Assembly: GCF_049651805.1 (NCBI RefSeq)
Contig: NZ_JBASCU010000036.1
Coordinates: 1-64,000 of the forward strand
Length of the DNA stretch: 64,000 nt
From: Pseudolysinimonas_A sp049651805
Lineage (GTDB): Bacteria > Actinomycetota > Actinomycetes > Actinomycetales > Microbacteriaceae
Direction of reading: 5' to 3'
Positions 32,931-40,952 of the stretch are shown in pieces. Positions within the stretch are counted from its first letter, which is position 1, and every line of letters begins with the position of its first letter. The notes beneath the pieces are model-generated. The model was given only the letters and a program-made list of their open reading frames with translations. It searched no databases and was not told the origin of the DNA. Made by a program: the position numbers and the translations under genes.

Positions 32931-33623
32931 TCAGACGAAGAGGTTGGCCCGCTCGAGGTCTTCGGCGAAGTCGATCTCGACCGCGTAGAGGTCGGAGATG
33001 TCGACGGGCTCGAAGCGCAGGTCGTCGAGCTCGATCGCGAGCTCGATGCCGCGCTCGAAGTAGTCCTGGTCGCCGACCTGGCTGAGCCGACGGATCAGCG
33101 CCGCCTTGTCGTCGCGGGCGACGAAGTTGATGCCGACGGCTTCGCCGAGGCCGCCTTCGACGGTCTTGGAGAGCTCTTTGATGTGGCCGTTCGCGTCGGT
33201 CGTGTACTTGACCTCTTCGTCGGAGACCTTCGCGGTGTTGACGCTCACGAAGCTGCGATCGCGGGCGACGAGGTCGCCGGCACGTACGAGCGCCTCGGGA
33301 TCGAACACGACATCACCGTTCATCCACAGCACGCCGCCGTCTTTCGACGCCTGAAGCGCACGCAAGAGCGACTTGCTGGTGTTGGTCTGGTCGTAGCGCT
33401 CGTTGTACACGTAGTTGTTGTCGGGGAAGGCCTCGACGATGTGCTCGAGCTTGTAACCCACGACTGTCGTGATCGACACGTCGGCGCCGAAGGCCTGGTG
33501 GATGTTGTCGACCTGCTGCTGCATGATGCTGCGGCCGTCGTTGAGCTCGGTGAGCGGCTTCGGAAGGGAGCGACCGAGACGGCTGCCCATACCTGCTGCG
33601 AGGATCACGATCTGAGTCGTCAT
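32931..33623 (-). CDS. LicC-like phosphocholine/sugar nucleotidyltransferase
   Basis: A 230-residue nucleotidyltransferase of GT-A-like fold. The N-terminal signature LAAGMGSRLGRSLPKPLTEL binds the nucleotide; acidic WMNGDVVFDP and VEIDFAEDLERA are metal-site and closing motifs. LicC-type members make CDP-choline, while relatives make other CDP- or UDP-activated precursors; in this locus a CDP-linked donor for the phosphotransferases is a reasonable inference. AAGGAG lies 8 bases before the ATG. Base composition is slightly lower in G+C than neighbours. Confidence 0.8.
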   Translation of the reverse strand: MTTQIVILAAGMGSRLGRSLPKPLTELNDGRSIMQQQVDNIHQAFGADVSITTVVGYKLEHIVEAFPDNNYVYNERYDQTNTSKSLLRALQASKDGGVLWMNGDVVFDPEALVRAGDLVARDRSFVSVNTAKVSDEEVKYTTDANGHIKELSKTVEGGLGEAVGINFVARDDKAALIRRLSQVGDQDYFERGIELAIELDDLRFEPVDISDLYAVEIDFAEDLERANLFV

Positions 33624-33662
33624 GGTCCTGTTCTCCTTGGGTGTGTCGGGGCCGTCGCGATG

Positions 33663-33676
33663 GGGTGAATTCACCC
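33663..33676. promoter_or_regulatory. Perfect palindrome upstream of the nucleotidyltransferase
   Basis: GGGTGAATTCACCC, a 14-base perfect palindrome 40 bases upstream of the nucleotidyltransferase start, in the 200-base divergent spacer. It has the look of a dimeric repressor site; no regulator is identified. Confidence 0.35.
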
Positions 33677-33759
33677 GCTGTTCACCGCGCGACCGTTGTG
33701 CAAGACACCCCGTTGTGTCCCCGAATTCTATTCGGCGCCATGTGTGAAACCCCAGGTAC

Positions 33760-33788
33760 TTGACACGACCGTTCTCGGATCGTGATGA
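33760..33788 (+). promoter_or_regulatory. Putative promoter of the second ABC system
   Basis: TTGACA at 33760-33765 followed after 17 bases by TGATGA, upstream of the GTG start at 33824. The -35 is a perfect match; the -10 is weak, so this is tentative. Confidence 0.35.
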
Positions 33789-33823
33789 AATCTGTGCAGA
33801 ACTCGCATTGATACGGTTGACCG

Positions 33824-34942
33824 GTGGAATCCCCCCGCCCCGCCTCGCCCCGCAGGGGTCCGAGCGGACGATCAGCGGCCGCGCGCCCCGGAGCCGCGCG
33901 CGGCGCGAAGTCATCGAACTCCCGCCCGCCTGAGCCCGCGTTGGCGCCGGTCGTCGCCGAGATCGACACCGAATCGGCCGAAGCGGCGGTTCTCGAGCCG
34001 GCGGTTGTCGAGCCGGAGGTTGTCGAGCCGGAGGTTGTGGATCCAGAGGTCGTCGAGCCCGAAGTCGTCGATCCAGAGGTCGTCGAGCCGAAACCGTCGA
34101 CCGATGTCGCGCTGAAGGCATCCCGTCACCCCAAGGCGGTGCGCCGCCCAGCCCGCACGACCACGCAACCCGGCCCGGCATCCAGCGCGGCGCTCTCGGT
34201 GCGCAACCTCACCAAGAGGTTCGACGGCGTGACAGCCGTGGACTCGGTCGACCTCGAGGTTCCCGCCGGAACGTTCTACGGGTTCGTCGGCCCGAACGGG
34301 GCGGGCAAGACCACGACTCTCTCGATGGTCACCGGGCTGCTGCGTCCCGACTCGGGCGTCGTTCGCATCCACGGAGCCGACGTCTGGCGCAACCCGGGAG
34401 TCGCCAAGAAGTCGCTCGGCGTGCTGCCCGACAACCTGCGCCTGTTCGACCGTCTCACCGGGGCAGAGTTCCTGCACCACGCCGGCGCGCTCCGGGGGCT
34501 CGACCGCGAGACCACCGCTCGTCGCATCGACGACCTTGTCGCCGCCTTCGGCCTGCGGCACTCGCTCGACCGGTTCGTCTCCGACTACTCCGCCGGCATG
34601 GTGAAGAAGGTCGCGATCGCGGCGGCGATGATCCACTCGCCGCGTCTGCTCGTGCTCGACGAACCGTTCGAGTCAGTCGACCCGGTGTCGGCGGCGTCGG
34701 TCATCGCGATCCTCAAGAAGTACGCCGAGGCAGGAGGCACGGTGCTGCTGTCGAGCCACAGCATGGGGCTCATCGAGCGCACCTGCGACTACGTCGCGAT
34801 CATCGCCGAAGGGCGGATGCTGGCGGCGGGACCGCTCGCCGATGTGCTCGACGGCGAAAGCCTCGAGACCCGGTTCGTCGAACTCGCCGGTGGCGCGGGC
34901 GCAGTGGAGGGCATGGAGTGGTTGCAGAGCTACTCCGACTGA
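33824..34942 (+). CDS. ABC transporter ATPase with repeat-rich N-terminal extension
   Basis: A 372-residue protein. The first about 125 residues are disordered-looking: basic, Pro-rich, then seven copies of a Val-Val-Glu/Asp-Pro-Glu pentapeptide (about 56-90). The ATPase domain starts at about 125: Walker A GPNGAGKTTT, variant signature DYSAGMVKKVAIA, Walker B LLVLDEPFESVD and H-loop LLSSHS. It pairs with the following permease, which its reading frame overlaps by 25 bases. Substrate is unknown. The extension is far longer than typical ABC-2 ATPases. Confidence 0.88.
   Translation: MESPRPASPRRGPSGRSAAARPGAARGAKSSNSRPPEPALAPVVAEIDTESAEAAVLEPAVVEPEVVEPEVVDPEVVEPEVVDPEVVEPKPSTDVALKASRHPKAVRRPARTTTQPGPASSAALSVRNLTKRFDGVTAVDSVDLEVPAGTFYGFVGPNGAGKTTTLSMVTGLLRPDSGVVRIHGADVWRNPGVAKKSLGVLPDNLRLFDRLTGAEFLHHAGALRGLDRETTARRIDDLVAAFGLRHSLDRFVSDYSAGMVKKVAIAAAMIHSPRLLVLDEPFESVDPVSAASVIAILKKYAEAGGTVLLSSHSMGLIERTCDYVAIIAEGRMLAAGPLADVLDGESLETRFVELAGGAGAVEGMEWLQSYSD
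33989..34093. repeat. 15-base tandem repeat encoding Val-Val-Glu-Pro-Glu units
   Basis: Seven 15-base units in frame within the ABC ATPase gene. Units 2 and 3 are identical at the DNA level; others vary mainly at third positions and by Glu/Asp exchange, so the peptide pattern is kept. Confidence 0.85.
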
Positions 34943-36543
34943 AGGTTCGGTTGCTGGCGAGTGCGTTCCGCACGCCGGCGACAGCAGCCTGGGCGGGTCT
35001 GGGAATCGTGTTGGCCGCTGCCTGCGTCGCGGTGCTGTGGGGCGGAGCCGCCCTCGCGGTCAACCTGGACGACGTCACCCGCCACCGCGTCGTCGCCGTC
35101 GTGGGGGCTCTGGTGTCGCTGGGGGCGTTCTTCGTGCCGGTGCTCGTCGTGCGGTCGCATCTGCTGCACCCGCGCGCGCTATGGCTGTTCGGGTTCGGTC
35201 GGTTCTCGATCGCCGCAGCGGTACTGCTGACGACACTTGTCGGACCGGCTCTGCTGCTGGTGCCGATCGCCCTCGCCCCGTTGCAGATCTGGACGGGCCC
35301 GGCGGCCGGCACCGCCGCCCTCGCGGTGCCGCTGATCGTGCTCGAAGGCATCTTCGCGGCGCGGGTCGGCGTCGCGATCGGTGCCCTGCTGTTGCATCGG
35401 CCGGCGCTCAACGCCCTCATCCGGGTCGTCGCGGCCCTGCTGTTGCTCGGGGGCGTCGTCGTCATCGTCGCCCACCTCGTGCCGACCCTCGCCCAGCAGC
35501 TGCCGGCAGCGTGGTGGCCCGTCGTCCTCGGCGTCGTCGTCGTCTCGGCGCCGCTCCGTGATCCCGCGATCGCCGAAGCTCTGACCCGCCTGCCGATCGG
35601 CGCATTCTGGCGAGCACCCTCGCACGACGCCGCCGGCGACACCGCGCTGCTCGAACAAGACCTGTGGCTGGGAGGCGTGACGATCGCCGCGCTCGCGCTG
35701 GTCTGGATCATCTCGCTCGGATTCCTTCTGCGCCCAACCCGGCGCATCCCGCAGAAGCCCGCCGCCCGCGTGCCCGGCTGGTTCCGACGCCTGCCGTCGA
35801 CGCCCACCGGGGCGGTCGCGGCCCGCAGCTTCACGTATTGGTCCCGCGACCCTCGGTACCGAGCGGCCCTCGTCGTGCTGCCGGTCGTACCGATCGTCAC
35901 CCTGCTCGCGATGTGGCTCGGCGGCATCCCGTTGCCGATCGCCGCGCTCGTTCCGCTGCCGCTCGTCGTGCTGCTGATCGCGTGGGGAACCCTGCACAAC
36001 GACGTCGCCTACGACTCGACGGCGATGTGGACCCACCTCGCCGCGAACACCCGCGGCGTCCACGACCGGATCGGGCGGATGCTGCCGGTGCTCGCGATGG
36101 GCGTGCCCGTTGTGCTGATCGGCACCCCGCTCACCGCGTGGGGGCACGGCGACTGGGGGGTGACACCCGCCGTCCTCGGCGTCAGCACCGCCATCCTGCT
36201 CGGCGGGATCGGCGTGTCGAGTCTGATCTCGGCGCGATTCCCCTACCCGGCGACCCGCCCCGGCGACGCCGCCTTCCAGCAGCCGCAGGTTCCCGGCGCG
36301 AGTGGAGGCGGCATCCAGTTCTGGTCGATCGTTGTCATTCTGCTCGTCGCGTCGCCTGCGGTCGCCGCCGGAATCTTCCACCTGCTCGACGTGCCCGAGT
36401 GGGGCAACCTGCCCTGGACGTGGGTCGCGCTCGCGGCCGGCTTCTTCGCAGGTGCCCTCATGCTGGTGATCGGCATCCGGGCCGGGGGTGCGTCGTTCGA
36501 CCGTCGCGCTCCGGAGCTGTTGGAGTTCGCCGCCCGCCACTGA
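34918..36543 (+). CDS. ABC-2 type transporter permease, unknown substrate
   Basis: A 541-residue membrane protein with about twelve to fourteen hydrophobic segments in two halves joined by a charged region RRIPQKPAARVPGWFRRLP (about 280-300). The segment ARSFTYWSRDPRYRAALVVLP is characteristic of actinobacterial ABC permeases that pair with short ATPases. The GTG start lies inside the ATPase gene (25-base overlap), so the two form one transporter. No substrate clue is visible. Confidence 0.82.
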   Translation: MVAELLRLKVRLLASAFRTPATAAWAGLGIVLAAACVAVLWGGAALAVNLDDVTRHRVVAVVGALVSLGAFFVPVLVVRSHLLHPRALWLFGFGRFSIAAAVLLTTLVGPALLLVPIALAPLQIWTGPAAGTAALAVPLIVLEGIFAARVGVAIGALLLHRPALNALIRVVAALLLLGGVVVIVAHLVPTLAQQLPAAWWPVVLGVVVVSAPLRDPAIAEALTRLPIGAFWRAPSHDAAGDTALLEQDLWLGGVTIAALALVWIISLGFLLRPTRRIPQKPAARVPGWFRRLPSTPTGAVAARSFTYWSRDPRYRAALVVLPVVPIVTLLAMWLGGIPLPIAALVPLPLVVLLIAWGTLHNDVAYDSTAMWTHLAANTRGVHDRIGRMLPVLAMGVPVVLIGTPLTAWGHGDWGVTPAVLGVSTAILLGGIGVSSLISARFPYPATRPGDAAFQQPQVPGASGGGIQFWSIVVILLVASPAVAAGIFHLLDVPEWGNLPWTWVALAAGFFAGALMLVIGIRAGGASFDRRAPELLEFAARH

Positions 36544-36587
36544 GGTCTGGGCGTGCGGCCCGGGTCGTGTCGCCGTACCCTGGTGGC

Positions 36588-36860
36588 ATGGCCGATCTGG
36601 ATCGCGGACCCGACACCGTCGGAGGCGGAACCGACACCCTCGACCGTGAGCTCGAGAAGCTTCTCGAAGACTCCCAACTCGAAGACGGCGACCACGAGCG
36701 CTTCTCGCACTACGTGCAGAAGGAGAAGATCCTCGAAAGCGCCGTCACCGGCAAGCCGGTGCGCGCTCTGTGCGGCAAGAAGTGGACTCCGGGTCGCGAC
36801 CCCGAGAAGTTCCCCGTCTGCCCCGACTGCAAGAAGATCTACGAGCGAATGAAGGGCTGA
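36588..36860 (+). CDS. DUF3039 family small zinc-ribbon-like protein
   Basis: A 90-residue protein. An acidic N-terminal half (LDRELEKLLEDSQLEDGDHERFSHYV) precedes a compact C-terminal module ALCGKKWTPGRDP..FPVCPDCKKIYERM with cysteines at about 63, 80 and 83, a partial zinc-ribbon pattern. This is the DUF3039 pattern, common in actinobacteria and of unknown role. It stands alone 45 bases after the ABC permease. Confidence 0.88.
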   Translation: MADLDRGPDTVGGGTDTLDRELEKLLEDSQLEDGDHERFSHYVQKEKILESAVTGKPVRALCGKKWTPGRDPEKFPVCPDCKKIYERMKG

Positions 36861-36887
36861 CCGGGCAGCGGTCCCCCGACGTACCCC

Positions 36888-36946
36888 CATCCGCGACTTT
36901 TCGTCCTTCCCAGACCTCGATCCGGGCGAAAACTCACGGATGGACC
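36888..36946. repeat. Palindromic intergenic repeat, family 2, copy B
   Basis: A 59-base element: arms CATCCGCGACTTTTCG and CGAAAACTCACGGATG around a GC-rich centre. It lies between the DUF3039 gene and the DUF559-like gene. Related to copies at 24835 and 37874. Confidence 0.8.
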
Positions 36947-36988
36947 GCGGCATCGTCCTCACGAGACGGCTTCGGACACCATTCGAGG

Positions 36989-37906
36989 ATGGTTGAGTTC
37001 TCGGGATCGTTCAGGGTGCGGGATGCCCTGGCAAAGGGGATCAGCGCCGGGGCGTTGCGTTCGCAAGATCTCGCGGCACCGTTCCAGGGGGTGCGTTGCG
37101 TCACCGCGCCGCGCGACGCGGTCGCGTGGTGCCACGCCTATGCGACGAAGATGCGTCCGGATGCCGCGTTCTGCGGTCCTTCGGCGGCCCGCCTCTGGGG
37201 GATGCCCCTTCCCGCATCCGTGCCTGGCGACGTCGTGCATGTCTCCTCGCCACATTCCGGGCCTCGCCCCACAGGCCGAGGGGTGCGGGGCTACCAACAT
37301 GATCCGGACAACGTGGACATCTGGGATCTCGGACCACTACGTGTCTTCTCGCCGATCCAGACGTGGTTGTCGCTCGGTCGCATGCTCGACCTTCCCGACC
37401 TGGTGGCGGCAGCCGACTTCGCCCTGACGCCGTCGTTTGGCTCTTCAGAGCCCGCGCTCGCCACACTGGCTGAGTTGCATCACGCCGTCGCTCGCCATCG
37501 CATCTTGCGTGGTCCGCTTCTTCGGCTCGCCGCGTCATTCGCCGTTCCCGGGCCGCTATCTCGACCCGAGTCCCACTGCAGGGTTCTCCTTGTCTCCGCT
37601 GGTTGCCCGATGCCCGTGCCGAATCTCCGGATCAGCCCGCTCGCGACGCTCGACCTGGCCTGGGAGCCAGCCCGCTACGGTCTCGATTACCTCGGCGATC
37701 AGCACCGGTCGCCCACTCAGTTCGCGAAGGATGTCGCGCGCCGCGAGCTCATCAAGGACCTCGACTGGGAGTCGCTCGAGATCACCAAGACCGACCTCTA
37801 CGAACATCCACATCACGTCGCACTGAAGGTCCGCAGCCGACTGTCGGAGCGTGGGGTGGCGGTGCGGCCCGTCCATCCGTCAAAATTCGTCCTCCCGAAG
37901 CCTTGA
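36989..37906 (+). CDS. DUF559/Vsr-like nuclease-fold protein
   Basis: A 305-residue protein. The N-terminal third (FRVRDALAKGISAGALRSQDLAAPF) resembles the winged helix of AbiEi-type antitoxins, followed by a CGPSAARLWGMPLP segment usual in this actinobacterial family. The C-terminal part, LDLAWEPARYGLDYLGDQHR then FAKDVARRELIKDLDW, matches the DUF559/Vsr-like endonuclease fold, with D-x-A and an Asp in place of the usual Glu before DGxxH. Activity is therefore uncertain. The last codons are part of repeat copy C, so the C-terminus was probably created by repeat insertion. Confidence 0.6.
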   Translation: MVEFSGSFRVRDALAKGISAGALRSQDLAAPFQGVRCVTAPRDAVAWCHAYATKMRPDAAFCGPSAARLWGMPLPASVPGDVVHVSSPHSGPRPTGRGVRGYQHDPDNVDIWDLGPLRVFSPIQTWLSLGRMLDLPDLVAAADFALTPSFGSSEPALATLAELHHAVARHRILRGPLLRLAASFAVPGPLSRPESHCRVLLVSAGCPMPVPNLRISPLATLDLAWEPARYGLDYLGDQHRSPTQFAKDVARRELIKDLDWESLEITKTDLYEHPHHVALKVRSRLSERGVAVRPVHPSKFVLPKP

Positions 37907-37930
37907 TCCGCGCGAAAAGTCGCGGATGGA
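37874..37930. repeat. Palindromic repeat, family 2, copy C, overlapping a gene end
   Basis: A 57-base element with arms CATCCGTCAAAATTCG and CGAAAAGTCGCGGATG. Its left half encodes the last residues (HPSKFVLPKP) of the DUF559-like protein and supplies its stop codon. Related to copies at 24835 and 36888. Confidence 0.8.
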
Positions 37931-37985
37931 GAGAGCGAGCCCCAGCGAGCGACCCGACAGGCGGGAGCCGACCGGCGCGGCCGCG

Positions 37986-39278
37986 TCAGATGTAGACGGT
38001 GGGGATGACGGGCTCACCGCGGGAGAGACCGAACGCGGTCAGGGGCAACTCTGCGATGGCGGCGGCGTGGTGTTCGCGCGCAGACGCCACACCGCCGGGG
38101 CCGGTGTGTGCGACATCCACCACACCGTCACTCACGAAGTCGACGACCAGCCCGCGGCCCGGCTTCGGCAGCGACTCGGGTTCTTCGACGTAGACGGTCT
38201 CTTCGACGGCCACGCCGTGGTCGAGGGTGCGCACGGCAACCTTGCGTCCCGCGATCGTCGCTTTGCCGTCCGACCGCTTTCCGACGGGCAGCCACTCGCC
38301 CGATGCCGATTGGTGGGCGACGAGTTTGTACACCATTCCGGATGCCGGCGAGCCCGACCCGGTGACGAGGGAGGTGCCCACCCCGTAGGAGTCGACGGGA
38401 GCGGCCCGCAGCGCGGCGATCGTGTACTCGTCGAGGTCGTTGGTGACGGTGATGCGGGTGCCGGTGGCGCCGAGCGCGTCGAGTTGCGCGCGAGCGTCAG
38501 CGACCACGATCCCGAGGTCGCCCGAGTCGATCCGGATCGCCCCCAGCGACGTTCCCGCCACCCGGATCGCCGTCTCGATTCCCTCCGCGATGTCGTAGGT
38601 GTCGACCAGCAGCGTGGTGCCGACGCCCATCGCCTCGACCTGGGCGCGGAAGGCATCCTCTTCGCTGTCGTGCAGCAGCGTGTAGGAGTGCGCGGCGGTG
38701 CCCATCGTCGGCACGCCCCAGGTGCGGCCGGCTTCGAGGTTGGAAGTGGCGGCGAATCCCGCGATGTAGGCGGCCCGGGCGGCCGCGACGGCGGAGCGCT
38801 CACCCGTGCGCCGCGACCCCATCTCGGCGAGTGATCGCCCGTCGGCGGCGGCGACCATGCGGGCGGCGGCGGAGGCGACGGCGGAGTCGTAGTTGAGGAT
38901 GCTGAGGGCCAGCGTCTCGAGGATGACCGCTTCGGCGAAGGTGCCTTCCACGGTGAGGACCGGTGAGCCGGGAAAGTACACCTCCCCCTCGCGGTACCCC
39001 GCGATCGACCCGGTGAACGAGTACGACGCGAGCCAGTCCAACGTCGACGACGACACCACGGCCGACGAGCGCAGCCAAGAGATTTCGGCCTCGCCGAAGC
39101 GGAAGGAGGCGAGCTGCTCGAGCAGTCGGCCGGTGCCGGCGACGACGCCGAACCGCCGCCCCGCAGGCAGTCGCCGCGTGAACAGCTCGAACACGCATCG
39201 CCGATCCGCGGTGCCGTCGCGCAGCGCCGCTTCGATCATCGTCAGCTCGTATCGGTCGGTGAGCAGCGCGCTCGTCAT
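37986..39278 (-). CDS. pncB: Nicotinate phosphoribosyltransferase
   Basis: A 430-residue enzyme of the NAD salvage pathway that joins nicotinate and phosphoribosyl pyrophosphate. Typical segments: N-terminal LTDRYELTM, FELFTRRLPAGRRFGVVAG, the active-site region EMGSRRTGERSAVAAARAAYIAGFAATSN (shown in parts: MGSRRTG, AAYIAGFAATSN), GTAAHSY and IRIDSGDLG. Length and motifs fit the actinobacterial type. It is divergent from murI with a 55-base spacer. Confidence 0.95.
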   Translation of the reverse strand: MTSALLTDRYELTMIEAALRDGTADRRCVFELFTRRLPAGRRFGVVAGTGRLLEQLASFRFGEAEISWLRSSAVVSSSTLDWLASYSFTGSIAGYREGEVYFPGSPVLTVEGTFAEAVILETLALSILNYDSAVASAAARMVAAADGRSLAEMGSRRTGERSAVAAARAAYIAGFAATSNLEAGRTWGVPTMGTAAHSYTLLHDSEEDAFRAQVEAMGVGTTLLVDTYDIAEGIETAIRVAGTSLGAIRIDSGDLGIVVADARAQLDALGATGTRITVTNDLDEYTIAALRAAPVDSYGVGTSLVTGSGSPASGMVYKLVAHQSASGEWLPVGKRSDGKATIAGRKVAVRTLDHGVAVEETVYVEEPESLPKPGRGLVVDFVSDGVVDVAHTGPGGVASAREHHAAAIAELPLTAFGLSRGEPVIPTVYI

Positions 39279-39333
39279 CCCCGAAGCCTACGTCGGCGCC
39301 ACCCCGCACCCCCGCGGACTACCCTTGGAACCC

Positions 39334-40221
39334 GTGACCCCCCAGACGAACGCGCCCATCGGCGTCTTCGACAGCGGGGTCGGCGGGCTCACCGTGGCAC
39401 GGGCGATCCTCGACCAGTTGCCCCACGAGCGGGTGCTGTACGTCGGTGACACGAAGCACTCGCCTTACGGGCCGAAACCGATCGCCGAGGTGCGTGCCTA
39501 CGCCCTCGAGGTGCTCGACGATCTCGTCGCGCAGGGGGTGAAGGCGCTGGTGATCGCATGCAACACCGCGAGCGCGGCAATGCTGCGGGATGCCCGCGAG
39601 CGCTACGAGGTGGGGTTCGGAATTCCGGTGGTGGAGGTCATCCAGCCCGCCGTGAGAGCCGCCGCCCGCGCCACTCGCAACGGTCGGGTAGGCGTGATCG
39701 GCACGGCCGGAACGATCCAGTCGCGGGCGTACGACGACGCATTCGCCGCGGCTCCGACCGTCGAGCTGTTCAGCCAGGCGTGCCCGCGGTTCGTCGAGTT
39801 CGTCGAAGCGGGGGTCACGAGCGGCCCCGAACTGTTCGCCGCCGCCGAGCAGTACCTCGCTCCCTTGAAGGCGGCGGATGTCGACACCCTCGTGCTCGGC
39901 TGCACCCACTACCCGCTGATGTCGGCGGCGATCCAGTACGTGATGGGCCCCGACGTGCGGCTCGTCTCGAGCGCGGAGGAGACGGCCGCGGATGTCTACG
40001 GGCGCCTCGTTTCGGCCGGGCTCGAGCGCACCGACCCGAGCCCGCCGCGACACTCCTTCGAGTGCACGGGCGACGACAAGCCCGCCTTCCTGAAACTCGC
40101 CCATCGCTTTCTCGGCCCCGAGGTCTCGCACGTCGACACCTTCGAGGCGCTTGGGTTGAGTAGCCCGCAAAGCGGGCGGGTCGAGACCAGCATCCAGCTC
40201 CCGACGATTGGAACCCCATGA
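39334..40221 (+). CDS. murI: Glutamate racemase
   Basis: A 295-residue enzyme making D-glutamate for peptidoglycan. Visible: N-terminal IGVFDSGVGGLTVARA, first catalytic Cys in VIACNTASA, second in VLGCTHYPLM, and GTAGTIQS. GTG at 39334 is chosen because the conserved start follows at once. The last about 20 residues (from LGLSSPQSGRVETS) are encoded by a palindromic repeat of family 1 and are unlike other MurI tails. The stop overlaps the rph start by four bases (ATGA), giving a coupled murI-rph-rdgB set. Confidence 0.95.
   Translation: MTPQTNAPIGVFDSGVGGLTVARAILDQLPHERVLYVGDTKHSPYGPKPIAEVRAYALEVLDDLVAQGVKALVIACNTASAAMLRDARERYEVGFGIPVVEVIQPAVRAAARATRNGRVGVIGTAGTIQSRAYDDAFAAAPTVELFSQACPRFVEFVEAGVTSGPELFAAAEQYLAPLKAADVDTLVLGCTHYPLMSAAIQYVMGPDVRLVSSAEETAADVYGRLVSAGLERTDPSPPRHSFECTGDDKPAFLKLAHRFLGPEVSHVDTFEALGLSSPQSGRVETSIQLPTIGTP
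40154..40188. repeat. REP-like palindromic repeat, family 1, copy 2, inside murI
   Basis: A 35-base element GGTTGAGTAGCCCGC..GCGGGCGGGTCGAGACC with the same outer sequence as the copy at 10067-10111. It is translated as part of the MurI C-terminus. Confidence 0.75.
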
Positions 40222-40952
40222 CCGACACCGCACGTGCCGACGGCCGCACCCCCGACGAGCTCCGCCCGATCACGATCGAGCGAGGCTGGAGCGCCCAGGC
40301 GGAGGGCAGCGCGCTCATCTCGTTCGGCAACACGAAGGTGCTGTGCACGGCATCCTTCACCAATGGGGTGCCCCGCTGGCTGACCGGCAAGGGCAAAGGC
40401 TGGGTCACCGCCGAGTATGCGATGTTGCCGCGCGCGACCAACGATCGCAACGACCGGGAGAGCGTGAAGGGCCGCATCGGCGGCCGCACGCACGAGATCT
40501 CGCGTCTCATCGGCCGCAGCCTGCGGGCGATCATCGACACCAAGGCGCTCGGTGAGAACACGATCGTCATCGACTGCGACGTGCTGCAGGCCGACGGCGG
40601 CACCCGTACGGCAGCGATCACCGGCGCCTACATCGCCCTCGCCGACGCCGTCGAGTGGGGCCGCGACAAGGGGTTCATCGGCAAGAACGCCAAGGCACTC
40701 ATCGACTCGGTCGCCGCGGTCAGCGTCGGCATCATCGACGGTGTGCCGATGCTCGACCTCGCCTACACCGAAGACGTTCGCGCCGAGACCGACATGAACG
40801 TCGTGATGACCGGCCGCGGGCTCTTCGTCGAGGTGCAGGGCACCGCAGAGGGCGCACCGTTCGACAAGCGCGAACTGGATGCGCTGCTCGAGCTGGCAGG
40901 GAGCGGTGCGGCACGTCTCACCGAGATCCAAGCCGCAATCCTGGCGTCGTGA
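40218..40952 (+). CDS. rph: Ribonuclease PH
   Basis: A 244-residue phosphorolytic exoribonuclease that trims tRNA 3' ends. Family motifs: GSALISFGNTKVLCTAS, GWVTAEYAMLPRAT, GRTHEISRLIGRSLRA, DCDVLQADGGTRTAAITGA (in parts) and DMNVVMTG. ATG overlaps the murI stop; the stop overlaps the next gene's GTG start. Full length for the family. Confidence 0.96.
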   Translation: MTDTARADGRTPDELRPITIERGWSAQAEGSALISFGNTKVLCTASFTNGVPRWLTGKGKGWVTAEYAMLPRATNDRNDRESVKGRIGGRTHEISRLIGRSLRAIIDTKALGENTIVIDCDVLQADGGTRTAAITGAYIALADAVEWGRDKGFIGKNAKALIDSVAAVSVGIIDGVPMLDLAYTEDVRAETDMNVVMTGRGLFVEVQGTAEGAPFDKRELDALLELAGSGAARLTEIQAAILAS

